Source: Rhodeus uyekii (taxonomy: Eukaryota; Chordata; Actinopteri; Cypriniformes; Acheilognathidae). Taken from it: a DNA stretch of 64,000 bases. Within the stretch, counting starts at the first letter, position 1. The number at the start of each line of letters is the position of its first letter. The translations under genes were made by a program, and so were the position numbers. A model generated the notes under the pieces. That model had not been told where the DNA came from. It made no database searches and saw only the letters and a program-made list of their open reading frames with translations. This document shows, piece by piece, positions 1 to 10,695 of the stretch. Where the stretch lies: contig JAWRVZ010000112.1 of assembly GCA_037043235.1 (NCBI GenBank), forward strand, positions 248,001-312,000. The letters are read 5' to 3'.

Positions 1-1926
1 TGAGAGCAGGCAACCTCGATATGTCCCCCCGTTGAAGCAAAAAGGGAGAGGAACTAACACCACATGTACCGACGCAGATGAGAAACAATACTAGAGTCAA
101 ATCTTAGAAATGAATTTTGGGTCGAATCCGAATTTTCGTAAGGCAAAGAACAGGTATTCCCACTCGACCCTGCCAATAAATCTATGACTTCAGGGGTGTT
201 GGATGAGAGAGAGATAAAATAATGTTGAGTAATCTTAGATTATTAAAGAAAGATTGGCTATCCAATGTAAAGCATGTTTGATCTAATGAAATTTCTAATG
301 AACCTTTTGGAGGACGAATTTTGGCAAGGATCTTACAGTCTACGTTAAGCAGAAATGTCGGTCTGTACTTACCGCAGGAAGTGGGAACCCGGTCTTTCTT
401 CAAAAGCAAAGATATAGAAGCCATATACAGACAGGTACATAACAATGGGAGTTGGCCCTCTTGAAAACTATCATCACAAAGTAGTAAAGTAGAATATGTC
501 TTGTAGAATTCTACTGTAAACCCATACGTGCCTGTGGACTTCCCATTTCTGATTGATATAACTGCTTCGTGTTTTTCTTGGGTGGAAAATCCGGCTGCTT
601 AATTCCTTAGCTATGCCCTCGTCAATTCTAGAGTACAATAATGAATCTTAGAGGTTGGGGATTGTTGCCGAAGCCTAAGAGTGCTCAGGAGAATAAAGGT
701 TAACGCAGGAATTGAAAATAAACTATTGATTTCAGCTGGGTCCCCAGTAAGATTGCCACTAGGGGAGATAATTCTCTGAATTAATCTAGAGATGCTGGCC
801 GCAGGGGCCTGATGGGCTAGAAGTGTACCCGCCTTATTGGCATGCTCAAGAAGAAAAGATTTTTTAGATTGCGTGAGTTGTCTTTCTACATTATGTTTCA
901 TCAAACTGTTTCTGATTTTAATAAAAGTCGTTTTTTGTAAAGGGCATGGGAGGGATAGATGGCATACGTTTTGTCAAGTTTGAGGAGCTCATTTAAAATG
1001 CCTTTTTGCGAATTTAAAGAAATAATCTGACCTTGAAAAAAGGCTTTACGAGCTTCCCATAAAAATTCACTTTTGACCTCAGGGGTGTCATTTGAATTTA
1101 ATGTAGATACTAACTTGAGTGGATACTTGGTTCTTAAACTCATGATCCGCTAATAAAGGAGAACTAAATTTCCATAGTGACGGGGAGGCAACATTTTGAG
1201 GCAGATTAATGTTAAGCGAGGTGGGGGTGAAATAACTATAGGATGATAGCCGCTAGCAGTAACCAGATGCAACATTTTATTGTCAATCAAAAATTGTCAA
1301 TCCTGGAAAAGGTTTGGTGTGGAGGAGAATAAAAATCTTTCCTCTGGGGGTTTTTAAACCTCCAAGAATCTGAAAATCCTATAGTAGATGAGCAATTGAG
1401 CACTGATTTAGCAGAAGTAGATAAATGACTTTGCTTTGAAGACAACATATCAATACTTGCGCCTTACACCAGGTTAAAGTCACCACCTATCAGTACGTGA
1501 TGGTTGTTGCTGTTTGAAATTTAGAGAAGAGGCTGATGAAGAATTGCTCATTGTCCCAACTGAGAGTATAAATAGAGACTAGGACTACTGGAAAGTTCTG
1601 TAACAAGCCTAATACAATGACATTATGGCCATTAATGTTCAATAGTATGTACTGGCTCAAACAATATATTCTTACTATTAATAATAGAAGCCCCTCTAGC
1701 TTTTGCAGAGAATTTCGTATGAAACACATGGATCATTCATCCAAGGCCTTTTGATACACCGGCCATCTGAGGTTTTAAGATGTGTTTCCTGAAGAAATAT
1801 AATATCCCCTTTCAAAGGTTGCAACTGCGTCATTACCTTACCAATCCTAAAGGCATTATTTATTCCTTTAGTATTTCATGAAATTAGGCACACAACTTTA
1901 CCCATCTTTGACCTATCAGTAGCCAT
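1..1926 (-). pseudogene. L1-like LINE ORF2, degenerate (endonuclease and start of reverse transcriptase)
   Basis: Read on the minus strand, this is the 5' part of a non-LTR retrotransposon ORF2. The start is about 1926. The N-terminal endonuclease strand is readable below it (KGDIIFLQETHLKTSDG, about 1760-1830). Next come the linker (FLWEARKAFFQGQIISLNS, 1000-1070; KSFLLEHANKAGTLLAHQ, 800-870) and the start of the reverse transcriptase palm (CGKYRPTFLLNVDCKILAKI, 300-385). The catalytic Asp-Asp region lies off the left edge. The frame is broken many times; close to the start a TGA stands where the family has a Trp codon. These blocks are typical of vertebrate L1-clade elements. It is a dead copy. 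The related ORF1 lies upstream on the same strand at 3350-3803. Confidence 0.8.
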
Positions 1927-2520
1927 CGAGAACGATGCAGAGGGTTGAAAACCTTCTGTATCAGGAGGAGAGAGGAAAAAAGAGACTGAAAAAAGGAGAG
2001 CGAAAAGAGAAACAAACCAAAAAAAAACCCAAATACATTCTCAATTGTGGCCTCTTTAAAGACATCCCCCAATGTACAAACAATACAAACGTCGGAGCAA
2101 AATTCAAGCATTAATAATTGTAAACACTTAAATGCACATCACATGTAACTACACATAGTGTAGGTGCCACAGCTAAAAATCTAGACTCACAGGCAATGGC
2201 TGTGCATAGTGGCTCAAAATGAGAGCATTCAAAAGAGAAATGGAAGGAAATACAGTTTGTGACTCATGGACTGAGCCATAATGAGTTGAAACAAGTATTA
2301 TAATCCTAAGCACCATCAGGCACAACATAGGAAGAGGAGGATTAAAAAAAAAGAAAAGAAATAAAAAGTCAAGCTGTGTGTACGGGATCAAACTTTAGAA
2401 CTGATCAATGACCTAAGATGGCACAAGGGTGCACGTAAAACAACACCTCCATAATGTCTAACGAAAGGCATCTGTAGATCTATTCTATAATAAGCAAAAC
2501 AAACACATTCAAACACTGCA
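1927..2520. other. No gene seen; probable inner LINE sequence
   Basis: This AT-rich stretch lies between the ORF2 start and the inserted short repeats. It holds A-rich runs near 1975-2035 and 2342-2370, but no convincing coding signal on either strand. Its place between ORF2 and ORF1 of the same LINE suggests decayed element sequence or a later insertion. Confidence 0.3.
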
Positions 2521-2960
2521 ACATGTTACTTCTGTCATGTCTCTGCCCACTTCCTGTTTCCTCACGTGATTCTCCCTGTTACCCTTAGTCATGTTTGTCA
2601 TGTCATTTGTTACTTCCTGTGTGTTGTGTCAGGTGTTGTTTCACTTCCGGGTCCCTCCTGTGTTTCCTCTCGTGCCCTTCCTGCACCTGTCTTGTTCATC
2701 ACTTTCATTGTTAGTCTTCCCAGGTGTTCGTCATTTCCTTGTGTATGTAACCCTCTTGCATTTCCCTTGTCTTTGTTGGTGTGTGGATGCTATCCTTCTG
2801 TGATCCTTGTTCCAAGTTTATTCTGAGTTTATTGCACTACTTTTGCCGTTTTGTTTTGTTATTTAAAGTGTTTTGTTTTCGGTTATATTAAAGTGTGTTT
2901 CAGCTTGAAACCTGCCTTGCCTCTATCTCCTCATTCCGCATCGCACATGATCCCCATTTG
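2521..2960 (+). repeat. Short dispersed DNA repeat with ACTTCCTGT motifs
   Basis: Pyrimidine-rich, non-coding sequence with several ACTTCCTG or CACTTCC units, a TATTTAAAGTG segment, a TATTAAAGTGTGTTTCAG segment and a TGTGACA-like right end near 2960. The same order of motifs is found in reverse at 10187-10695, which shows it is a dispersed element. The layout suggests a non-autonomous DNA transposon; I cannot name the family. Confidence 0.5.
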
Positions 2961-3245
2961 TGACACTCCCAATGTGTTTCCATCCACCTGTCCCATATTC
3001 AATCACCTCATCAGTCTTGTCACCTGTGTCTAATCATCCCTTCTGGATATATTCCCTTGTCTTTACCTCTGTCTTTATCCGTCAAAGTCAGCGTTAGCCT
3101 GTGTTTGGTGTGGAACTTGTAGACCATGCTTATCCTGTTTGCACAAGAAGTGCCCGTTTGTTTGTTTTTGTATTTAAAGTGTTTTTGTTAAGGATATGAT
3201 TAAAGAACGTTTCAGTTTATTCCTTCTGGGTCCATGCTTTCCTCA
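2961..3245 (+). repeat. Second, related short repeat abutting the first
   Basis: This block repeats the closing motifs of the preceding element (TATTTAAAGTGTTTTTGTTA, then ATTAAAGAACGTTTCAG, then a C-rich end with 'tcctcatcctcctac'). It looks like a second member of the same family inserted next to the first. No coding content is seen. Confidence 0.4.
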
Positions 3246-3349
3246 TCCTCCTACAACACTCCTAACACAGCAAAATGGTAACCAACTAACCATCGATGTC
3301 TCTACTGAAATCCAGGCATGAATTACTGCACAAGTCACTTCAAGTTTAG

Positions 3350-3803
3350 ACCTCATTTGAGTGTATAGATACAATGTGGTCCTTGGCTCTGTCCCGGCCT
3401 CGGTAAATTGGAGTGTGACCACTGAGCTCGATCATATTCCGGCAGAGATTCCAGGACTCCATTCCCAAACACTTCCACAAGTAGCTCAGACAACAATTGT
3501 AGTCCTTCAATGGATTCAGGTAGTCCACTAATTCTTATTTTATTGTGCCGACTACAGGACTCGAGATCTACAACTTTGGCTAGATATTTTGCATTGCTCT
3601 TCATCAGCATAGGACATGCCATTTCCAAAGCTTGTTTGTGCTCGTCCTGTGAACTTGCATGTCTTGAGTGAAGCAATTTTCAAAGCATGGTCTGTCACGG
3701 TAGATTGAATTTGGTCTAGCTTTACTTCAAGTGTCAAAATGTCAGTTTTAAAGACCACAGAAAGAGCGACCCTATGCTCCTCTAGGTTAGTTGTTGGTGC
3801 CAT
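3350..3803 (-). pseudogene. L1-like LINE ORF1 fragment (RNA-binding domain)
   Basis: Two overlapping minus-strand frames encode the coiled-coil (EVKLDQIQSTVTDHALKIASL, about residues 27-47 of the first) and then the RRM-like part with NKIRISGLPESIEG and an EYDRAQWSHSNLPRPG tail. These are the signature segments of L1 ORF1 proteins, which bind the element RNA. A frameshift separates the two halves. It belongs with the ORF2 remnant at 1-1926; the order ORF1 then ORF2 on the minus strand is correct, but the gap is about 1.4 kb because other repeats are inserted. Confidence 0.7.
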
Positions 3804-4029
3804 GCAAATCTCTTTACCGTACTAAAAACGCCTTGGATTTCTGGTCCTTTTTGCATTGTTTTGTTGATTTAGCTGCCATAATTCAAAGCCAATATGGTAT
3901 TCAACAAGGATATTGTCCACTTAGTAGTGAGATATATGTAAATACAATGGATTTAAGGCGATCAGAAACAAAAAGATACGGGAGCAAGACTTTACACGTG
4001 TCTATGCCATCCCACCAAACCAGAATTTT

Positions 4030-4630
4030 CTTCTTGAATGGAACTCTCTGTACGTTGGGCTACCTCAATCTACACTATCTTGGTTACAGACGGTTTAAAA
4101 TTCAACAGCCAGATTGTTAACAGGAAAAAGAAAAGGCATCATGTTTCCCCCATCATTGCCTCATTGCATTGGCTCCCCATAAAATTTAGAGTCAACTTTC
4201 AGAGCCTTCTTTTCACTTACAAGGCACAGCACAAATCAGCCCCAGATTATATGTGTGATCTCATTAGGCCACACACAGCTGCTAGGCTATTGAGATCATG
4301 CGATCAGTTACAACTTGTTCTTGTTGTAAAACAAAAGGTAACGAGCCATCTCAGTAGGCGCCCAAAAGTTCTGGAACAGCCTGCCTCTGAACATCAAGGC
4401 CTCTCCATTAATTAATGTTTTTAAATACAGCTTAAAAACACAGTTTTATTCCCTAGTCTTCAAGCGATGCAGTGATTTATGTATGCATGTATATACATTT
4501 TTTTAAATCTCTGTTTTTTTCACCCTTTCCTCTCTTAAATGTCTGATTTATTCTTAATGTAAAGCACTTTGGTTCATTTATAGTTGTTAAAAGTGTGCTA
4601 TGTAACTAAAACTTGGCTTGACTTGATTAG
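4030..4630 (+). pseudogene. 3' end of an L2/CR1-like LINE
   Basis: The frame at 4038-4415 carries the usual C-terminus of fish L2/Rex-type LINE polyproteins: HHVSPIIASLHWLPIKFRV, a YKAQHKSAPDYMCDLI segment and RRPKVLEQPAS near the end. It is followed by the family's 3' tail, with GTAAAGCACTTTGG (4559-4572), GTGCTATGTAACTAAAACT and a closing TTGACTTGA repeat near 4617-4626. Only this 5'-truncated end is present, as is normal for such insertions. It is not a host gene. Confidence 0.75.
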
Positions 4631-5270
4631 CGACACTTGTGGTCGTTAAGTGAACTTTCTGGTGCTGGCACTCTTGAGTCGTGCACACACTCCACAGTGA
4701 CGTGATTTTCCCGGGAAAAACGTCCCTCATCCGTCACATAAAAATCAGACTACAGCCTTTCCTATACAACCTATGAATTCTGGGGAAATCTCGTTTTTTA
4801 TTTTACTTTTTTATTGCAAGCTGTTCACACGTGGGCAATAAAAAGCAATTAATGCACAAGAACTATCAACACAGAGGACCGGTACATTTTCCGTTTCCGC
4901 ACAGTGCTGTTTAACACACCAAAAATAAATAAACAAATAAGGCGCAAAATTATAAATTTTCTACATTTGTTAAAATTTAATAATGACGTCCTGTGAGATA
5001 TGAGTATACATTTAAACTATGTATAACGAGAGTTAAGAAATATTTCTCTTGTATACAACTTAGTCATTTAAATGTTACCACTTGGAGCACAATTTTAGGT
5101 CCACCTTTTTCAAAACATCTGTACAGTGTGTTGGGAAAAAAAAGCATTCAATTTCATTCCGTGTGTTTATTGCTCTCTCACAATGCAATCTCCTGTTACA
5201 TAAAGATAGGCTACAATTGACTCCCACATTACTGGTTCACTTCTCTGAATCACAGGAATGCGGTAGAGTA
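4631..5270. other. No gene seen; sequence upstream of a likely promoter
   Basis: Mostly AT-rich sequence with homopolymer stretches. A CACAGTGACGTGATTTTCCCGG segment near 4692 contains a CRE-like TGACGTG and could be regulatory. I see no coding exon. Confidence 0.3.
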
Positions 5271-5601
5271 TATGGACGTACGTAAAGCGCAACATCAGAT
5301 TGATGATGAAATCTGTGCGCGTTCAGTGTTCAGCGCTGCTCTCTCCGCTGTGAGGAAGGAGTTTGGTGTATTCCAGCGCGCATACGCCCCCTACGCTCTT
5401 CTCCTCTCCTCCTCCTCTACTCTCCTCTCATCCATCCACCCGAGAGCTGCTCTTCCCCCTCCGTCCGCTGCTCCGCTCATTCATCCTCTCGGACAGTCTC
5501 CATCCTTTGACGGAGAACAGAAGCAGCAGGGCGGTGGCGTTCGCGAGCCCTCAATGGTCTGTATTTGGACGGAAATCCGCACGTCAAACCTGGAGAGACA
5601 G
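5271..5601 (+). promoter_or_regulatory. epb41l1: Probable promoter and untranslated first exon of epb41l1
   Basis: The local base composition turns GC- and CpG-rich here (5315-5600) and stays CpG-rich for some hundreds of bases (to about 6290), unlike the AT-rich flanks. A C/T-rich stretch (5395-5475) typical of a TSS region is followed by a clean splice donor, ACAG|GTAGGG, after 5601. The first coding exon of epb41l1 starts with an acceptor at 29068-29069 and has no first exon of its own nearby, so a 5' UTR exon here is expected. This is inference: the start site cannot be read, and a different upstream or internal first exon is possible. The small open frames over this block look like chance in GC-rich DNA. 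Confidence 0.42.
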
Positions 5602-8456
5602 GTAGGGCTCTTTGTTGCGATGCCATCCGGTGTATTGCTCACTATCCGCGAAGTGTGCACTACAAACAGGCTGAAACAGCGCTTACAGGGCTCAGTCCAT
5701 ATGTCCTTGTGACGAGACTTACATATTTATATTATCTCGGCATTTAACGTATTGTGCATCAGGCCGGTGGCTTAGCAAGGGCTTGCGCTCGGTGAGCGTG
5801 GTCATTTTATCAACATAAAGAACGCGTTTATTAGAGATGAGAGCGAAAGGATGCCGTTGTCACGCTGAACAATACGCGTAAATGAGCGGCGCGTGCCTGT
5901 CAGCGCACCTTGTGGAGAAGGATAGCGCTGGTGTTAAACCCTTTATGACGTGCATAAAAGCTTCATAAAGGAAATATTAGGTGGTGTGCTTGGCCTGAGG
6001 TATTGAATTGTTGGCAACCCCATATGTGTTATCGTACCACGCGCAGAGTAAGTGTATCTTCGTGGTCTGAAAGCGGTGCTCACTTTAATGTCAAACGTTG
6101 CTTATTGGTGACTCGGGTGTAACTAAGGTGGCAAGGCTGTTTAATGAAAGGAGGGTGTGGCACCGGGGGCAGACGCGCGCGCTTCGTGTGGCACGAGAAG
6201 CCAATTAACTGGAAGCTGTTGAGACTTATGGAGAGCGCGCGAGTACAGACGCTCCTGCGCTCAGCGCGTTAGAGCTGATGGAGCACGGTGGGAGAAAATT
6301 TGCCAACGCTTTTCAGACCACAACTGGACCTATGTGTTTTTCTTGTTATTACTATTATTGTGTGCTTTGTTTATATACAGCAGTAACATCACCCTAGTGG
6401 TTCAAGCCAGATTGTTTTGCAGTGTTGTGTTTGAAGAGGCTCAGCTGAGTGTACAAAGGTCTTCATCAAATGGATAACCGAGTCTAGTTGGGGTTCAAGC
6501 TTGGAAATATCACAGAATTTTAAAATGGTGTTTTCCAGGCCTGAAAAAGTGATGGAAGTGAATACAAATCTATACATCGCCCTGAGGTTTTTCTGCTTTT
6601 TCATCTGGAAGATGTGTTTTGAGTTTGCTCATCTCTAGTACAGCTCTTAAAACATTCCCTATTGGATGTTAAAAAGACTTTCAGATGTATTATATTTATA
6701 ATTTAGTAAGTGAACTTTTTTTTTGAAGATGCTATTAGATGTTGTACACAACAATGAGATGTTTCGCAGATGTTCAGAGCTCTTGGATATCTGAAAAAAT
6801 CTATAATCATTATGCACATTCTGTAGTTAACAATTCAGGTTATGGGAAAGGTAAAACCTGATCTTTCTTATTCAAATGTCTCCGTGTTTGTCATATTATA
6901 TCACAACTCTTTGGTCTTTTCATGCACAGAATGCTTATTTTAGGTTTCAGACATTTTCATATACAATTTGACAATGTGTTTCTATCAGACATTATGCTGA
7001 AAACCATACATTTTATTCTTCTCCCAGTTCACCGGCCACTTACTTTCATGTCTTTCAGGAAAAGTGGATGAATATATGTGTTATTATTTCAACAGCTCTT
7101 GATTCTCTTGAAAGTCCACCACCTGTTATAACTTACAGATCAACTACCGGTAACATGATCACTATAAAGGTGTTTAAAGACAAAATACGTTTATGTACAT
7201 CTACTTGAGGAGGATTTTAATATCAGATATTTCATGTTATAGTTGACACATTTGAGAATAATTTGAACAAAAAGTAACATTAAATAAAAAGAACCATCCT
7301 GTATACAGAGGTATTCTAAGACTAGCTTATAGCGTTGGCGTAGAAATAATAAGGTGATACATTCTAAAATAATGGCCAGCCTTAAAAACTCACACCGGGG
7401 GCTCAGCTAGAATATTTTAAACGTGTGAAAGGGTAAAAATGGTAATTGCACACCTCTCCTCAACAAGCTGCATGATTTGATGTGTCATTCTTTAGCAGAA
7501 GCTGTGCTGGATGAGTAATGTGCCAAAGTGTTACACGTTAGAGGTTTGTTCAATTCCTTAACAACAACAAAAAAACCTATGTATGAGCAAAAATAAACAG
7601 TAGGCACCACTGTTTAGCTGAAAACCAAATGTCTAGGTAATGGCAAGGCTGTTGCAATACAAAGTGGCACAAATTCTGCAAGCTATTCTTGTAGCACATT
7701 GTTTGGACTAATTGAGCTCAGTGTACTAATAATGGCAAACTGCAAACATTTCGTCCTACACACGCCTCCAACATGCTCTCAGCGTTCCTATATAACATCC
7801 CATGAGTTCCCCTGATGACAGTATGCTGACACGTATTGCACTGTACTGCATTTATCAGTTTCAAAATATTTGGTAGGAATAACTACGATCCTGTTTTAAC
7901 AACCTTTTAAACAGTAACTTGTGTGAGTGTTAGGGCTTGTCCAGCAAATGCATAGAAAATTTTCAGTTTTTACTTGATAGTAAAAATAGCCCCTCACACT
8001 GAGTCTCAAACTGAAGGTACAATAGTTGCTTTGGCACTCGGACAGTCAATGGGCCTGTCCCAAAGTCACCCTAAATACTTGCCACCACATTTTGGTGACA
8101 TAATGCTACACAAACTGTCAGGTATATCAATCCGTTGAGGAGTGCGCAACAGCTCGGAACTGGCATAAAGGCCAGTGAACGCTTGTGAAAACCATTCAGA
8201 AACATAAAATGACAAATGGGACACCCGAATGTCTCGTAGACTTCACAGACAGTCCATTGCAAGATCACAAGTTCACATTTCTGATAGGGCTTATGACTTA
8301 AACACTTTTAATGGAAAACACGTTGCATAACGTTTATGATCTAGAATAAATTCAAGTGCACATTAGCTTTTTGCCAAAGTACTGACTACAGTGCTTGAAA
8401 CTTTAATCATAGGAATCGTAAAGAAAAACACATAAAAAAAGATTTTAAAAATGTTA

Positions 8457-8830
8457 TATAGTGATCCCTCGTTTATTGCGGTTAATGTGGACCGGAACCC
8501 CCGTGATAGATGAAAATCCGCGAAGTAGGATCAGCCAATCAGCTCACGGGATACATCCACTTGTGCTCTCATTCGTCGATCTCGCGCTGGGAACCAATCA
8601 CGTGCTTGTCTGAGTGCCCGTGGGTGTGTACAAAGCCTCTGAGAGAGTTTCTCTGTTTGTCTGGCAACCTGGGAAACCGTTTCTCTCGCGCATCACGATA
8701 AAACAACGCTGCTTTCCGCAATATGGCTGTTGATACGGCAGTATTTTTGAATTTTTATTTTTCAATAAATATTTTTGAAAAATCTGTGATTCACTAAGAC
8801 CGCAAAACTTGAACGTGGCGAGAGATAACT
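8457..8830 (+). repeat. Tigger/pogo-like non-autonomous DNA transposon copy 1
   Basis: It begins AGTGATCCCTCGTTTATTGC, continues with 'gtggaccggaacccccgtgatag' type sequence and 'aaaatccgcgaagtagga', and ends in an AT-rich part. The same segments occur in the opposite orientation at 39440-40145. The CCTCGTTTAT-CGCGG end and 'AATCCGCGAAGTAGG' are typical of mariner/Tigger-related short elements in vertebrates. It carries no transposase. Confidence 0.6.
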
Positions 8831-10186
8831 ATGCCAATAAGCTTTTATTTGAGGTAATGTTTATTTAAAGTAAGGAAAATATTTGTATATTTTAGTGTTA
8901 GTTTATGTTGACTATAACAATCCTGACCGCACATTGTGAGGATCCAGCCTTGCTACCCTCAAAAATCAACCAGACAGAGGCATCAGAATAGACAGGATGT
9001 CGCACTAAGACATAACGTGGCCATCTTTAATATAAGCCTCTTTTTGTGGCCTCTTCCCTATACCCCAGCAAGATCCATCCTCTAGCTTTGTATGCTCTTA
9101 TGGCCTCCAGGGCTGACAAACTGAAAAAAATGACCCTTTCGCTACCTCTCCACCCCCCTCTCAGGGCTCAGAGAGTGCAGATCACTCTTCATTCATGTTT
9201 AACAGCGTCCTGGTTGCCGTGTGAGTCCAAGAGGAGAGTGTCTGTGTCTTTGTGTCAGGGTTGGGAAGGTTTTGATGCGTACAGGAGGGCAGCCTCCCAC
9301 GGGAGCTTATTTGCCTATATATGAGTCAGTGTATGTATGAATTTCTGCCCTGATAGTACAGAAGAATGTAAATTATTCAGAAGGCAGTTAAGCTTTGTAG
9401 TCTTGTGGGTGACAGCATGACTCTACCTGATTGCTGTGAGTCAGCGCAATTTTCTCCTGCCGCTTCATCAGACACCCTTTCACATTCATTGGGTTCACTG
9501 ACATGTTTTAAATGGACACCATGCAGAAAATGAAGGGGTTGGTGTGGATATCTTCCAAGAAGCACTGATACCTTGGAGCAAAAAGCAGTTTTACTTATCT
9601 CAATATCAAATGTGGCTGTGCCTTTGTGTCGTGGCTAGGATATCCTTATACACTTTTCATCATGATGTTTTATGGAAATCTAGAGTCACAGACCTTTCAG
9701 ATAAGCATCACTACTGCTGTTGTATTGCTACTCTCCTCTTCTCCAACTATAATTAGCGGTACATTTTAAGGCGATAACTGTTATTATTGTTACTTTGCCC
9801 CACTATAACAGTGTGTTAAACTTTGGGGTGTAACTTACACGTTTAGGCTACAGACTTTATCTCAGAACTGAACTAATTGTGTGGCTTAAGACAATTGCAA
9901 CTTTATTTTTTGTAATTGTGACTGTTTATACCACAGTATGACTTAATTTCTTAACTCATTCCTTACAGTTATATACATTATAATACTTATGCTAGACCTT
10001 TAAAAAATATATGCATTAAATCATATGACAAACAACCCATTTCAGACGCAATGAGGAATCTGCCAATATAATATATTATATTTTCAATTATTTATGAAAA
10101 GATATGATGCATTATAACTTGCATTATGAATACCTTTATAATGCATTGTACATAAAGGCTTTAAGTAAAATTTTACTGTTACGATT

Positions 10187-10695
10187 CGTTAGTGTGCGAT
10201 ACAGAGAGTAACGACGAGGAAGCTGGTTTCAACTGAAAACACTTCTTTATTCACAAAAACGAAAAGAAAACACTTTAAATGTAAGCAAAAGAAGCACGCT
10301 TGTGCAAACCTGGAGACTATGATCAAGGAGGCTGAACAGATCATGGAGACGGCGTCCACACACTGGAAACACTACGACAGAGTCACAATGACAACGCCAA
10401 CAGCCGACAAAGACAAGGGAACACAAGAGGGTTTTATAAACAAAATGAGATGGGAAATACCTGACAACACTCAACACTGGCGGGGTAAGTGATTGACATG
10501 ACAGGTGTAGGAAGACTAACAATGACCTTACAGACAGGAAGTTCACAGATGACATGACTGACAGGAAGTGTGCCCAAGACGGCAACAACAGGAAGTGCAC
10601 AATGACCTTACTGACAGGAAGTGACAAAGAAGTCGCGACAGACAGGAAGTGACAAAGAAGACACAGACAGACAGGACCAAGGGTGACGGTTACCA
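10187..10695 (-). repeat. Non-autonomous DNA repeat with ACTTCCTGT array, reverse copy
   Basis: The reverse complement reads in the same order as 2521-2960: ACTTCCTG units, 'tgttagtcttcc', 'accctcttg', 'cccttgtctttgt', TTTAAAGTGTTTT, then 'ataaagaagtgttttcag'. Its end is CTGTTACGA. The 179-residue open frame over it (10247-10786, minus) has low complexity and no protein-like pattern, so it is taken as chance. Confidence 0.5.
10550..10665. repeat. Irregular minisatellite of CAGGAAGT units
   Basis: Between about 10550 and 10665 the unit ACAGGAAGT recurs about five times (near 10560, 10590, 10614, 10643 with one further weaker copy upstream), separated by 'gacaaagaag' and 'cacaatgacctta' spacers. 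CAGGAAGT is the core of ETS-family binding sites. The array lies inside the transposon-like repeat listed above. Confidence 0.55.

Noticed and set aside
5272..5712. A 146-codon plus-strand frame over the GC-rich block
   Set aside because: It spans a likely splice donor at 5601, starts before the CpG block and has no recognisable feature; chance in GC-rich DNA.
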